Assembly (NCBI GenBank): GCA_025201845.1
Contig: MU603950.1
Span: forward strand, 125,709 to 189,708
Source: Martensiomyces pterosporus
Taxonomy: Eukaryota; Kickxellomycota; Kickxellomycetes; Kickxellales; Kickxellaceae
Length of the DNA stretch: 64,000 nt
Direction of reading: 5' to 3'
In this document: positions 9,641-20,544 of the stretch, in pieces
How positions within the stretch are numbered: the stretch's first letter is position 1
Layout: every line of letters begins with the position of its first letter
Position numbers and translations under genes: made by a program
The notes under the pieces: generated by a model
What the model was told of the DNA's origin: nothing
What the model saw: the letters and a program-made list of their open reading frames with translations, nothing else
Database searches by the model: none

Positions 9641-10888
9641 TTATATGCTGCGAGCGTCATCTTCATATCCTGGCATGTCTATAAGCAGGAACTGTGCGCG
9701 GTCATAGCCGATGCTCTTGATGCTAAACTCGACACCCGGGCTGACGTGCTGCAAGTGTATTCCATCGCCGCTCCCAACCTCAATGGCGCCTGGAAGCAGC
9801 AGCCTTGCACCACCCTTGCATGCAGCCCCCTTCTTGTTGAAGTTGCTCAGCACGTGGATGTAGATGCTCCGCTGTTTGCCGGGCCTCAGGCTGTGGCGCT
9901 TGCTGTGGCAGGCAGTGCTCTTCTGCCGGTGTACTTGGTTTGGTGTAAGCGACTGGCTCAAGGTCAGCTGGCTGCCCGATTTGCGCGGCATTGGCTGGGC
10001 AGCATGTGCAGCGCGGCCGTCGGTAGCGATGGTGGCCACTTTCCTCAGTTTGGGCGCCTCAAAAATCGGCGGTTCCTTGGCTGTAGCAGCGGACGACGCT
10101 GCCTTATAACACACAGAGGCGCATGGGGCGAGGCGGGACACATAGACATACACGTCGCTATCAAGCTCAAATACCGGACTACCAGGGTGTGCAGTGATAT
10201 CTGGCTTCACAGCCAGCGAATCACTGGTGTTAAAGTAAGCGCTGTAGTCAGATTTGGGCGCCGCAATCGGGCACAGCCGGTTATATCTCTCGGCAGGAGG
10301 AATGTACATTGTCTGTATCCAGGGACCGGCCAGAGGGATGCTGCCCTTGATCCACAGCTCGGTGCCAATACACGCAGACTGCTTGTCCTTAATACAGCAA
10401 TCGCGCTTCACGCCAGTGCCCGAATAAATGCACTGGACATCGTGCTTCCTCATTGGCCGGACGATGGCCTTGTCACCACAATATGTTGTGCCTTCTAGTT
10501 CGTTGGATGTGACAAAGGAGATGGTATATATGCCGCTGACCTTGTCTCTTGGCATCGTGCCTCTTTCGGCAAACCACGCATCGTATACGGCCTTGAGACG
10601 GCCGATGCCCTCGTCGTGAAGTGGGAGGAGCCAGTTGGAGGGGAAGGTCTTGAGGACGTGGACGGATCCCATGTTGATCATTAGCCGGTCCTCGCTGTTG
10701 TAGGCCTCGTAGTCTGTAAACGGCTGCTGTGGCTCGAATAGCGAGCACTTGTTTGCTGCTGGTGCTGGTGCTGAATTTTTGTGCAGCGCCGCGCCCTGTT
10801 CGATTTGGCCGCCTTTATAGCTGCTGTGGCTTTTGTCGGTGTCGGCCCTACGGAAAAACGAAAGCAGGCTCTCGCGCACCTTGCCCAT
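9641..10888 (-). CDS. Unknown conserved-looking protein, 415 residues
   Basis: I do not recognise this family. The ATG at 10888 is the first in frame and the ORF is uninterrupted. The N-terminus is basic and polar (MGKVRESLLSFFRRADTDKS), followed by a linker rich in Ala, Pro and Gln. The middle (about 55-240) looks globular, with many aromatic and Cys residues and blocks such as SNWLLPLHDEGIGRL and WIKGSIPLAGPWIQTMY. A basic, Ser-rich low-complexity stretch follows (about 275-340), then a second compact region (RSIYIHVLSNFNKKG). No signal peptide, transmembrane helix or catalytic motif is evident. It converges with CysRS, whose stop is about 110 bp away. Confidence 0.7.
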   Translation of the reverse strand: MGKVRESLLSFFRRADTDKSHSSYKGGQIEQGAALHKNSAPAPAANKCSLFEPQQPFTDYEAYNSEDRLMINMGSVHVLKTFPSNWLLPLHDEGIGRLKAVYDAWFAERGTMPRDKVSGIYTISFVTSNELEGTTYCGDKAIVRPMRKHDVQCIYSGTGVKRDCCIKDKQSACIGTELWIKGSIPLAGPWIQTMYIPPAERYNRLCPIAAPKSDYSAYFNTSDSLAVKPDITAHPGSPVFELDSDVYVYVSRLAPCASVCYKAASSAATAKEPPIFEAPKLRKVATIATDGRAAHAAQPMPRKSGSQLTLSQSLTPNQVHRQKSTACHSKRHSLRPGKQRSIYIHVLSNFNKKGAACKGGARLLLPGAIEVGSGDGIHLQHVSPGVEFSIKSIGYDRAQFLLIDMPGYEDDARSI

Positions 10889-12122
10889 CGTACTTCACGT
10901 CTGTTATGTGTGCTAGGTGTATGTGATAGCTGAGACGAATGGGTATATCTTTGCAGGCTTGCAGGTGTAAAGGAATGATAGCAGAGAATAAGAATGGGAA
11001 AATGGTACATTGTCGACTTTATAGTCTCAGCAGAAAAAAAAAGAGCTGGACGCGGAGGGCGCGTGGTTCTAGGCAGCTGCTTGAGTTGAGCAAATTTTCG
11101 GGCAGAAAAAACCCCTTTTCCCAAACTGCCTGGCTAATGACGTGACAGCATGACTGGGGTTCCAATAAAGTGAGCAGGCTGGTTGTACACAGCCAAAAAT
11201 GCAAGCGGGTCACACTGAGCATGCCCACAAGAAGATTGCTGCTGCTGGTTCTCCGGGTGGCCGCTTGCAAACAGCGTTGTCTCTGAAATGCCATCTTCCG
11301 AAGCCAAGGGCGCCCCACAGCAGTCCTGACACGCGGGTGCTTGCTTTCGCACCCTCACCAGCAGCGCTCTAGCCTTCTGCCATGCTCTATTCACAAGCTT
11401 CATGTCCTTTATGTTCGGATTACAGTTGGTATACTAGGGGCGAGCGTAGGAAGAATACAGCATGTGGGTTCGGTTGCTAGTTCAGGCAAGATACTGATCT
11501 TTATATATGACGCCAAACCACGCTTGGCTTTTCTAGTGCCAGTGGTAGTAGCAGCGATATTTGCTTCGAGTTCAGGATAATGTTTATTACTTTTTCTTGC
11601 AAGGAAGCATCCACTTGGCTTATTCTCAAATCGGGTGCCACTGCAGCAGCTATATGGCTATTGCAATAATAACCCCATGTATGGCGACGGCTATACTGCC
11701 ACCCTCTCAGCACGTCGGTAGTTGATTCCTTGATGCGCACCATGATTGCTTGCTAGTCTGTTTAGGGAATCTGGCTCGATTTTATGACGGATATGTGAGC
11801 TGCTGTGTTGATAGTCGCTTGTCGTCGGATATATAAGGGCTGCTCCAGCCATGTTGACCATTCCAGACCAAATATCCCTATGTTTGCATGAATGTTTTTT
11901 TCCTTTTGCTCGGGAGAAGCAGAAGGCTGTTGATTCTACTACCCACAGTGGACAATTGGATGCAGCAGGATAGGGGAGTTTAGCTCAAAAGGCTAATTTC
12001 CTAACATCCGTCCAGCAAGAGAGGCAAAGAGAGGCAATAGAAGTGCGTTTGCCCGCTGGTGTGGATTGACATTGTGCATGTGTCTGGCAAAAGCTTTACC
12101 AAGCACAGGTGCAGGTGAGTTG

Positions 12123-12165
12123 GGGGAGAGGAGAGGAGGGGAGAGGAGAGGAGGGGAGGAAGATA
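12123..12165 (+). repeat. Purine tract of GGGAGAGGAGAGGA units
   Basis: A pure G/A stretch of imperfect GAGAGGAGGG repeats about 30 bp before a TATA box and 150 bp before the symporter ATG. Such tracts can favour nucleosome-free or H-DNA structure; a role here is inferred from position only. Confidence 0.6.
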
Positions 12166-12191
12166 AAGAGAAGCTGGCCTAGAAATTCACA

Positions 12192-12198
12192 TATATAA
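12192..12198 (+). promoter_or_regulatory. TATA box of the symporter gene
   Basis: TATATAA, 108 bp upstream of the ATG at 12307, a normal distance for a fungal core promoter. Confidence 0.55.
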
Positions 12199-12306
12199 CG
12201 CCACCTTGTGCCGTTTCGTTTGCACTCACAACCACACTCTCATTGCCTTCTATTTGGTTTGCATACACTAATTGTCCTCCAATAAACACACACGAGGCAA
12301 GGCATC

Positions 12307-13881
12307 ATGGCCGACGAGATCAAGGGAAAGGTGTCAGGGCCAGCAGCCAATGCGCTTATCTACACCACACTCATCATGTTCCTCTTCCTCGGTTTGAGCG
12401 CCGGATGGAAGTCGCACCGCAACAGGGGTCTCTTCCTCAAGGCACTTCGCTCGCAAAACGTCTGGGCATTGGGCCTCAACTTCATGGCGGTCAACATTGG
12501 CGCCAGCATCTTCTTCGTCCTGCCTGAAGTTGGCACCATCGCCGGCATCACTGGTGTCTTTGCCTACGCCTTCGGATGGGCATCGCCACTCTTCCTCATT
12601 GCCCTAATCGGCCCCCTCTTCCGCAGGCACAATTCCAAGCAGTGGTCCATGTCGGCGTTTGTCAGAGAGAGGTTTGGACGTCCCTTGCATATAATCTTTG
12701 TGCTAATCAGCGTGTTCTACATCGGCATATACATGGTCAGCGAACTGACAACAATTAGCGGGGTCTACAACCTCCTGACTCCGCTGGACTCGCTCGCACC
12801 CATGATCATCATATGTGTCATCACGACAATTTACACCGCGTTCGGCGGTGTGTTTGCCTCGCTGATGACCGATGCAATCCAGGCTGTTCTAATTTTTGTC
12901 CTTATCATCGTCGCCGTTGTTGTCGTCAGCATCAGCATACGTCCGTCAAGGGAAGATATCGATCGCGTGGGTCTTGTCAAGCCCACCAAGATGGGCGGCG
13001 AGCTGTTTGTGATCCTCACCTTGGCCATCACGTTTGCCAACATGTACCACCAAGGCTTTTGGCAGCGCACCTTTGCCTCGCGTAATGACCGCGATCTGCG
13101 GTGGGCCACATTCATCGGATTCTGCCTCGTTTTTACAATTACCTCCCTGATCGGTATGGCTGGCCCCCTGGCTGCGTGGGCCGGGACGTGGTCGGCGGAC
13201 TCGGGCATCCCAGGATCCAGCTCGTTCTTCACGCTGCTAGGCTCCATGTCCGGCTGGGTTTCGGGGCTCACTCTGGTGCTGACAACATCCCTGAGCTGCT
13301 GTGCATTTGATACGTGTCAGACAGCCATGTTTGCGCTGCTGTACGATCTGGTTGAGCAGAGAATCAGCATGTGGGCTGTGCGCGCAGTCGTCGTGCTGAT
13401 GAACATACCTGTTATTGTGATTGCTCTGCGCGCACCCGACATCCTCCGCGTCTACCTCCTGGCGGATCTTCTGGCATGCGCCACCCTGCTGCCGGTGCTG
13501 TTTGGGCTGTTTAGACGGCTGGACTTTGTCCACTGGACCGACGCACTGGTCGGGTTCTTTGGCGGCATTATTGCGGTGGGATGCTTTGGCCAGGCGTACT
13601 TGGGCAGCATGCATGATGGATGGCGGCTGATGCTCTTGGACGATGGGCTGTATGTGACGGATGAGCGCGTGTTGGGTGCGTTTTGCATTGCGCCTGTGGG
13701 GTCGGCTGTGTTCTGCCTGGCCTTTGCGGCGCTTCGTGTGGGTGCCACCAGGCTGCTTGGTCGCCAGCAGTACTGGTATGTCAACAAGACGCAGGGCGAG
13801 AGCACAGCGGCAGGCTCGCAGCCAGAAGAGGGTAGTGACTCTGGGAAGGGCGGCAAAACCACGACTGCCGATGCCATTTGA
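12307..13881 (+). CDS. Sodium/solute symporter family transporter (DUR3-like branch possible)
   Basis: Polytopic membrane protein of 524 residues with about 12-13 hydrophobic helices. The stretch YTAFGGVFASLMTDAIQA matches the SSS signature region. YHQGFWQRTFASRNDRDLRWA resembles the loop seen in urea/polyamine DUR3-type and related symporters. The short hydrophilic C-terminus (from about 495) is Ser/Gly/Lys-rich. It probably imports a small polar solute across the plasma membrane with an ion gradient; the substrate cannot be read from sequence. The length is shorter than classical fungal DUR3 (about 700), so this may be a distinct subfamily. ATG 12307 follows a TATA box and a CA-rich leader. 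Confidence 0.85.
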   Translation: MADEIKGKVSGPAANALIYTTLIMFLFLGLSAGWKSHRNRGLFLKALRSQNVWALGLNFMAVNIGASIFFVLPEVGTIAGITGVFAYAFGWASPLFLIALIGPLFRRHNSKQWSMSAFVRERFGRPLHIIFVLISVFYIGIYMVSELTTISGVYNLLTPLDSLAPMIIICVITTIYTAFGGVFASLMTDAIQAVLIFVLIIVAVVVVSISIRPSREDIDRVGLVKPTKMGGELFVILTLAITFANMYHQGFWQRTFASRNDRDLRWATFIGFCLVFTITSLIGMAGPLAAWAGTWSADSGIPGSSSFFTLLGSMSGWVSGLTLVLTTSLSCCAFDTCQTAMFALLYDLVEQRISMWAVRAVVVLMNIPVIVIALRAPDILRVYLLADLLACATLLPVLFGLFRRLDFVHWTDALVGFFGGIIAVGCFGQAYLGSMHDGWRLMLLDDGLYVTDERVLGAFCIAPVGSAVFCLAFAALRVGATRLLGRQQYWYVNKTQGESTAAGSQPEEGSDSGKGGKTTTADAI

Positions 13882-14242
13882 TGCAGCGGCAGTATGTGCC
13901 AGGATGCTGCCGGGATTCGGACATTTGCACCACGGAGTTCTGCACTGTTCACCCTTAATGAAGGTGCATAATACATCATGTGCCTCCTCTTCCTCATGAC
14001 CAGCAGAAACGGAGTTGAGCATTAGATAGAAGGAAAAAGAAAAACAAGCGGGTATTAGAGATGTAGACGAGAAAAAGTTACAGAGGAAGGGGGGAATAGA
14101 AGCTGCTACGGCAGTTGCAAAAGGGGAGGGTGGTGCTTGGCATATACACGCCCACTTGCACTGAGCGGAAAGAAAAGGGGGTGGATATGGATTTTTAAAT
14201 GGCTTTCTTGGGTGCTACCGGTGCACATCTTGTCGCTGCTCA
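13882..14242. other. Convergent 3' intergenic region
   Basis: Lies between the 3' ends of the symporter and the small minus-strand gene. Nothing beyond A/G-rich 3' sequence is seen. Confidence 0.4.
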
Positions 14243-14824
14243 CTAGAGAGCAGCGGCGCTCTTCAGGGGAGCAGGGTGCACCGCACCATCACCTTTCGAG
14301 AGCGTAGAAGGAGCAGCGACAGCCGCCGCTGGCTGATGGTGGTGGTTTCCAGCCTTCGCCAGCCTCTTCGGATTGAGCTTACGGCACGCTGATTTGAGTT
14401 TGGACGAGAGATCGCGCACAGGGCTTTGCTGAACACCACCCACCGTGCTGGCGGCTGAGGGTGAAGTATCACCGCGGTATGATTTGGGACGCGGCATCTT
14501 CGGTTTCCTCATACCGTACTTTGCGCCCTTGTGTCCTACCAGCACCTTTTTCTTACTGTGCATGGCGCCGGCACTCACTAGCTCATCCACTTCTTCGTCG
14601 TCGTCGTCGCGAATCGAGTAGTTCTTGTTGGCGATTGACTGCTGGCTGTATCTGTTCGGCACCCTGCCTAGCTGGTTCGACAACCGGTCGGGGTCCACTT
14701 GGTACCACGCGCCCTGGCCCATGGGCAGTAGCGGGGACTCGCATCTGCTGGGGTGCGAGTCAACAGACTCAATAACCGACAGCGCTGTGCTGAGCTCGGG
14801 CAGCGTGCTCACAGCGTGGCTCAT
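14243..14824 (-). CDS. Unknown small basic protein, 193 residues
   Basis: Not recognised. ATG 14824 opens an uninterrupted frame. The first third is neutral and polar. An acidic cluster (RDDDDEEVDE, about 72-81) is followed by a Lys-rich segment (HSKKKVLVGHKGAKYGMRKPKMPRPKSYRG). The C-terminus is Ser/Ala/Pro-rich with a His tract. The protein looks largely disordered; a nucleic-acid-binding or nuclear role is possible from charge alone. Codon use is consistent with a real gene, but no homology supports it, so it remains a hypothetical protein. Confidence 0.55.
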   Translation of the reverse strand: MSHAVSTLPELSTALSVIESVDSHPSRCESPLLPMGQGAWYQVDPDRLSNQLGRVPNRYSQQSIANKNYSIRDDDDEEVDELVSAGAMHSKKKVLVGHKGAKYGMRKPKMPRPKSYRGDTSPSAASTVGGVQQSPVRDLSSKLKSACRKLNPKRLAKAGNHHHQPAAAVAAPSTLSKGDGAVHPAPLKSAAAL

Positions 14825-15825
14825 TGCTGCGAATTCTAACTACAGGTGTGAATGGAGGGGGTGTGCGCGTGTGCACCGTGCTTTGAGAGTGTATTGTAGA
14901 GAGAAAAAAGCGGCGGGTGGGGCGAGGGAAGGAGAGACAAGCGAGAAAGAAAAACCAGTAGGAGCAGCAGTAAGAGGAGCAGTCCGTGCGCAGGGCAAGC
15001 CTGTTTTCCCTTTAAAGTACAGGCGCGTTGAAAAATACTAGCAGTGCGAGAGGAAAGCAGCGGGCACAGGAAATCAAGAGAATATTCCTGGACGGCAGCC
15101 AAGAAAAGGTGTGCTACACAGGTGGAGAAAGAAAAGAAAAAAGCGTGGAGGTGTTTTGGCCCATGAGTGAAGGAGTCTTTCCAGGTGGGCTCTCTTTTAA
15201 GGCGCGCCTGCCAGCCACCCTAGCTCGGTGCAGGCAAGGGTTAATTGGCTGCATGTGCCTCCGCCGGATTCCGTCGCTTTTGCAATCCGCCAAGCAGCAG
15301 CACTGGGCGGGAGCGTGACGTTTATTAGCCTCAAAACAGGCAGATGGCGGCGCCAGCATAAGCTCTTATTTTGTCCTTTTTCCAGCCACCCAATGCTGCT
15401 CATGCAGCCTTTGTAGCACCAACGGATATCACCAAATGGGCCATGCGTTTTCGTTGTCTGCTGCTTGAAAATCGCAGCTTTGTATTTAGCACGATAGCGC
15501 ACATCAGATGTTGTTATTGCTAAGCCTGCTGCTCTCTTTCGCGCGATAGACAGAGCCGGCTTCTTGCGTGAAGACCGTTTCTCCCATGCAAAATCTGCTT
15601 GTCTGCCGTTTTTTTGTTTGCTTTCTCGGGCATGCTTGGCCGTCCTGTCTGTCGCTCGGTGCATCCTGACCTGGCAGAAGCATGGGACTGGGATGGCCCA
15701 CGGTTGGGAGAAAGAGCCCCAATGGGAGAATGATCCAATCTTTGCAGATGTCCTATTTTTGTCTCCAGCATGCGCTGCCATTATGCAGCAGGAGCTATAA
15801 ACACCAAAACAACAACAGCAAATGT
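14825..15825. other. Gene-free region downstream of the first Zn2Cys6 regulator
   Basis: About 1 kb with no supported gene. It contains the promoter of the small minus-strand gene and the 3' flank of the regulator. Overlapping short frames have no family features. Confidence 0.45.
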
Positions 15826-18800
15826 TTATGTGCTGAAGACCACATTGCTCGAAAAGTCCTCCGAAAATCTGCCATGCAGCGGGGGCGGTGGGGGCCATGC
15901 CTCGTTAGCCAGCTCGGCCGAAATGTCCGTGGACACAGGGTCCTCGTTACTCCAGGGCCCGTAAATCGACATGTTCCTGAGCTTGCGCGCACACAGCACA
16001 AAGTAATCCACGCTCATCCAGTACTTCTGCGACGACTTTAGTGCAGTCATCACAATCTCCAGCCGGTCCTGCATACGCCTAATGTCGCTGAGCGTCCTGA
16101 GCATGGGCGGCGGCGACAAATCCTCCATAAAGTCAGGCAGCAGCATCGTGTCGGCTCCAGCATCCTGCGCTCCCTGCTCAGCGCCGGCCTCGTTGACGAC
16201 TGAGACTGAGGAGCTGGGGAGGATGTTGTCGCCATTCTCGCTGCTTGCGTTTCGCCGACGTGCGAGAATGTAGGCAGACATTTTGGCGTGGTGCAGGTAC
16301 ATAATCATCGTCTTGGCTGCTAGGAATATGAAATACGACGTGCTCGCGAGCTGCATGCGGAACGGGTCCATCGCGCATTCATCCTCGTCCTCGTCGTCGG
16401 CCGACTCGAAGTCAACCTCGCCCGACGGCGTCATTCTGATCGGCTGCCCGCTCCGCCCCGAAAAGTGCCTCTTGCCAGTGGCGCTCTTTCGGCGACTGCC
16501 TGCTGCTTCAGCCGTGTTTTTTGCTTTGCTCTTTCTACGCCCACTTTGCTGCCTTCCAGCTGGAGGACCCGGATCGCCCATGTCGCGGGCATTGGCATTC
16601 GTCTCGATGTGGATATTGGTGTTCATACTCGATGCCAGGGTAAGCTCGGCGCCCGTCTGCTCCTGTGCACTGTTCGCCGACTTGACCACAGCCTCCAGCA
16701 ACCTGTGGTTGACCACAAGCAGCGGATAGGGCGGCGTCTCGTGCGAGAAAAACACCTTCACATCATCCATGACTTCCCTCTGCCCGGTGCCCTCGTCCTC
16801 CGGGTACTTGCGCAAATTCGTCTCTGCATTGATCTTGGCCTTGATCGCGTTGGGTGCGTGCCAGTCGGGCTTGGTCAAAATTTGCAAGTCGCTATTGCTG
16901 TGTGGCCTCACCTGCCAGTGCGACTCGAGGAGATCCTCAATCTCGCACGCCTGCCGCACAATAACGTTCCAGCACTCCTGCCCGTACTGCCTCAGGGACT
17001 TCATGGCCTGGTCGCTGGGCTGGTTGGGCAAAACGTGGTTGGCCAGTGTCTGTCTGGCGGCTTCGCCCATCGTGGGCTCCTGGCTGGCATGTCTGATCTT
17101 GCGCTCGCGCCGCGCCAAACACGCCTGCAGCTGCAGCACTGTTGACCGGTTCTGCATGATGAGGGCGGCCAGCATGAACCGGTAGTTGGCGTATTCGACG
17201 CGCTCGCGGTGGATCGCCCGGTTCTCCTCATCCGTCCTGCCCGACCCCTCCTCATGCTCGCGCAGGGGGAACATGGATTCCAGATAAACACGCCACTGCA
17301 CCAACTTGCTCTCGATATCGGCGATAGTGATGCGCATGCGGCGGAACCGCTCCTCCCAGCTCAGCACAATTGGGCCCGGCGCCCCGCCGCCACCACCCAA
17401 GTCCATGTCGTCCTGCCCGCCGGCGCCAAACAAGCTGCTGGACATCAGCTGGCTGGGCCACCTGCAGGGGAAGAACAGGCGGAAGAGCGCTAGCCGTGCC
17501 CTTGTCATTTGCCCGATCACTATGGCTGTGTGTGCATTGAGATGGATGCGGTTCTTGCGCCGACGCACGCTCACAAGCATGCTGGCCACGCGGTTGGGTG
17601 TAACACCCAGAGACCTGCGCCGGCCGAACGGCGAGTTTCCGGTGTGCGAGGGTGGCGACGATTGCTGCGACTGCGGCACAGACACCTTGGTCTCCTGCGA
17701 CGCCAGCGGCTGGCCTGTACCACTGGCACTGCCGTTACCGCCACCGGCCCTTCTTCCAGCAGAGTCCTTGGCATCGGGCGCCAATGGCTGTTGATCTGAT
17801 TGCCTCTGGTTGCGCTCGCTGTCCGAGGGATCGGAGTCTGGCGACTCGTTGGCGCTGTGCAGCATACTGGCGGCCTGGCTGGACGCCGCGCTGGTGCTGG
17901 CTGCCATGTCGATGCGAAGACTGCCGCCCGTGTCAACATAGTACCTGCCCATATGCAGCATCAACCTTTCGTACTCTGCTGCACGCCGTGGGTTCGGCAG
18001 ATCCCAGATAGCGTCGCTGCAGGGCATGTGGACCCACCCAGCCTCCAATGTGACCAAGGGCGGGTTGCCGCCAGCCAGCGTATGCATGCGCTCTGACTCA
18101 AACAGAGCCCACCTCATCCGGCGCTCCAGTTCGCGTTTGATCCACGACTCGTTGTTCAGCGTGGGTTTGCGCATCTCGCTGGCATAGTTGGCTGGGCTCT
18201 GTTTACATGTGAGGGGAGATATGGCTGATTCGTGCAGGCCCAAGTGCGAGGTATAGGCGGGGAACTGGAATGACTCGTCGGTCATGTGCAACTGCAGCTG
18301 GTTGAACATCCGCACGGCTGTGCCCCAGTACGTGCTGCCTTCGAGCCAGTCGCCCATCCCGAATTGGTGCTCAGAGAGCAGGTACAGGGCTTGGATAACC
18401 TCGATCGTTGGTGTTTTTGTGGCTTCAGGGAGCATCGCGCGAACGAGCTCGGCATGCCGCTTTCCGTACTCGAATGGACGCAGTCTGGTCCGCGATATGG
18501 CGCTGCCATTCGATTCTGCGCGCTTCGCCGAACCATCTGGGCTGCCAGCAGACGTAGATGCGGGTGCAGATGCCGACATGTCGTTTGTTAGCTGGCTTGC
18601 TGTGTCGCCACCAGCCATTGGGTTGTCTTCGGGAGCTTCTTCAGTGTTGGCGTTCCTGCTTTTGATCACGTGCTCAGTCGGCGCTGGCCCGTATCGCGCA
18701 GCAATGGCTTGGACGGCCTGCCAGAGCACCTTGTTGACCGTACCTTCGTGCACAGCTTTTTCGAACGAATGGCGGTGCAGGATTGGGTGCTGTGGGTGGA

Positions 18801-20544
18801 AAAAGTCAAAGTACAACTGCATGCTCCTCTCTGTATGCGAAATAGCCACAGAGTCTTTACTGCTATGGGCCACAGCAGCAGCAGCAGTGCCCTTGACATC
18901 GGCGCCATCGGCTCCATCGGCTTCGTGCTTGCTGCTGGCATTGAATATAGATGCACTGTTGTTCCTCGCATCGCCAGCAATACTTGCCAACGTCGCTGCA
19001 GCCACGCCTTCGGCCAGCTCCAAGTCAGCACGGCTCTCGAGTATGCTCTCGATACTGAACGCCGAGCCCACATTATCCGGAAGCGCAATCTGGCGATTCG
19101 ACAGGGCGTCCAAGTACCCGTGCTCCCCTTCACTCGCCGATGACTCGCTGCTATCCGCATCTGTGCCTTCAGGGCTCTCATACATATCATGGTTGTCAAA
19201 TCTCCTCTGCTTCCCCTGCCTGCGGTACCCATGCTCATCATCCGCATCGCTGACAGATTCAACCACCGACCGTGCACCCTCACCACCCGATGCCGATCGA
19301 ATCGACGGCAGCACACGCTGGCGGCCCGCCATCTCTTTTACATGCTTGCCTCTATGACTGCCCCCCGTAGTGTAGTCGGTAATGGAAGTTCCACCGACGT
19401 TGCTAGAAATAACAGACCCCGAATCAGAGATCTTCGACCGCCGGCTGCGCTTGCGACCACCAGGGGCGACGGGCTCGTACACGCACTCGAACCTCTTGGT
19501 CTGGCAGAACGTACACGAGGGCCGTAATCCGTCGCAGCGGACCTTGCGCCGGCGGCACATCTTGCATGCCTGGTCGATGCGTGGGGGAGCAAAGCTGGGT
19601 GTGGGCTGGCTGTTCGGCTGCTGCAGAGCAGCTGCTTGCGTGCCGGGGTTCAATTGACTCACAAGGCCTGTCTGAGAGAGTGGCGAGGCTACCTGGTAGG
19701 GATTGCCGTGCTGGTACCCTGCGGGAGGAATGCCACCCTGGAAAACCGCTGCCATTGCACGGCCCGCGCCCACGGGCATGTCGAGTGCGTTGGAGGTGGC
19801 CACATCGGCGAGAAACCGGTTCATGCCTGAGGGGTTGGAGATTGTCGAGGCGTCGTCCAGACCGCCCAGTGGAGTGGCAATGCTGCCGTTATAGGACCCG
19901 TCCAACTGCTGGATGCCGCCCAGACTCATGTTATACAGCACGTTATTGAGGATTCGTGCGCGAGCAGCACGCACGCGCGCGGCAATCTGGGTCGTTGCGT
20001 CCTGGGCAGCCGAAGCTGAAGCAGTCATCTGCGGCTGTTGCGGCAGCCGGAGCATGTCGCCAGGAAGAAGCCCAGGAAACACAGTGGATGTTGGTGTGCC
20101 AGACACGCCACGACCGTAGAGAAGTGATGAGGCTGTGGCGTAAGCCAGCGGATCGGCCCTGGCGACAGTGTCGAGGAGCGCTATGTCCATTGCCAGGTCG
20201 TTGGCATTTGTGATTGATGTGCTTGCGGGGTTAGCAGATATACGAGCTATGCTGTCAAGCCCCTGGATACCACTGCTGCCGACGAAAGACTGGTCTGTGT
20301 GGGAGTATAGGGGGTCTATGCCTAGTCCCGAGGGTGTATGGAAGTTGAATAGCGAGGCTTGGTCGGTGAGTGGGAACGGGAAGTTGCCGCCACTGTTGCC
20401 GCCACTGTTGTAGCCATCTTTGACCGATGCTGAATCGACCCCGACATCGAGGTCTAGAAGACCTAGTGATTGAAATGGCTGCTGCTGCTGCTGCTGCTGT
20501 GGACGCCCATCCATGGCGTTGCTCTCACCATCAACGTTTGACAT
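15826..20544 (-). CDS. Very large Zn2Cys6 transcription factor A
   Basis: Nuclear DNA-binding regulator of 1572 residues, about twice the usual length for this class. The binuclear zinc cluster is C327-x2-C330-x6-C337-x6-C344-x2-C347-x6-C354 (codons at 19566-19483), followed by a basic stretch GGRKRSRRSKIS. The middle homology region starts near QLYFDFFHPQHPILHRHSF and is split by long Ser/Ala/Asn-rich insertions. The N-terminus has a polyQ tract and a long disordered segment. ATG 20544 is the first ATG in frame; the frame opens earlier only with TTG. No intron is apparent. It is transcribed head to head with another Zn2Cys6 gene. Targets are unknown. Confidence 0.9.
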   Translation of the reverse strand: MSNVDGESNAMDGRPQQQQQQQPFQSLGLLDLDVGVDSASVKDGYNSGGNSGGNFPFPLTDQASLFNFHTPSGLGIDPLYSHTDQSFVGSSGIQGLDSIARISANPASTSITNANDLAMDIALLDTVARADPLAYATASSLLYGRGVSGTPTSTVFPGLLPGDMLRLPQQPQMTASASAAQDATTQIAARVRAARARILNNVLYNMSLGGIQQLDGSYNGSIATPLGGLDDASTISNPSGMNRFLADVATSNALDMPVGAGRAMAAVFQGGIPPAGYQHGNPYQVASPLSQTGLVSQLNPGTQAAALQQPNSQPTPSFAPPRIDQACKMCRRRKVRCDGLRPSCTFCQTKRFECVYEPVAPGGRKRSRRSKISDSGSVISSNVGGTSITDYTTGGSHRGKHVKEMAGRQRVLPSIRSASGGEGARSVVESVSDADDEHGYRRQGKQRRFDNHDMYESPEGTDADSSESSASEGEHGYLDALSNRQIALPDNVGSAFSIESILESRADLELAEGVAAATLASIAGDARNNSASIFNASSKHEADGADGADVKGTAAAAVAHSSKDSVAISHTERSMQLYFDFFHPQHPILHRHSFEKAVHEGTVNKVLWQAVQAIAARYGPAPTEHVIKSRNANTEEAPEDNPMAGGDTASQLTNDMSASAPASTSAGSPDGSAKRAESNGSAISRTRLRPFEYGKRHAELVRAMLPEATKTPTIEVIQALYLLSEHQFGMGDWLEGSTYWGTAVRMFNQLQLHMTDESFQFPAYTSHLGLHESAISPLTCKQSPANYASEMRKPTLNNESWIKRELERRMRWALFESERMHTLAGGNPPLVTLEAGWVHMPCSDAIWDLPNPRRAAEYERLMLHMGRYYVDTGGSLRIDMAASTSAASSQAASMLHSANESPDSDPSDSERNQRQSDQQPLAPDAKDSAGRRAGGGNGSASGTGQPLASQETKVSVPQSQQSSPPSHTGNSPFGRRRSLGVTPNRVASMLVSVRRRKNRIHLNAHTAIVIGQMTRARLALFRLFFPCRWPSQLMSSSLFGAGGQDDMDLGGGGGAPGPIVLSWEERFRRMRITIADIESKLVQWRVYLESMFPLREHEEGSGRTDEENRAIHRERVEYANYRFMLAALIMQNRSTVLQLQACLARRERKIRHASQEPTMGEAARQTLANHVLPNQPSDQAMKSLRQYGQECWNVIVRQACEIEDLLESHWQVRPHSNSDLQILTKPDWHAPNAIKAKINAETNLRKYPEDEGTGQREVMDDVKVFFSHETPPYPLLVVNHRLLEAVVKSANSAQEQTGAELTLASSMNTNIHIETNANARDMGDPGPPAGRQQSGRRKSKAKNTAEAAGSRRKSATGKRHFSGRSGQPIRMTPSGEVDFESADDEDEDECAMDPFRMQLASTSYFIFLAAKTMIMYLHHAKMSAYILARRRNASSENGDNILPSSSVSVVNEAGAEQGAQDAGADTMLLPDFMEDLSPPPMLRTLSDIRRMQDRLEIVMTALKSSQKYWMSVDYFVLCARKLRNMSIYGPWSNEDPVSTDISAELANEAWPPPPPLHGRFSEDFSSNVVFST

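Larger units (their letters stand above)
10889..12306. other. Divergent intergenic region before the symporter
   Basis: About 1.4 kb without a supported gene. It holds the promoters of the unknown minus-strand gene and the plus-strand symporter. A purine tract of GGAGAGGA units lies at 12123-12165, with a TATA box at 12192-12198. Confidence 0.5.
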
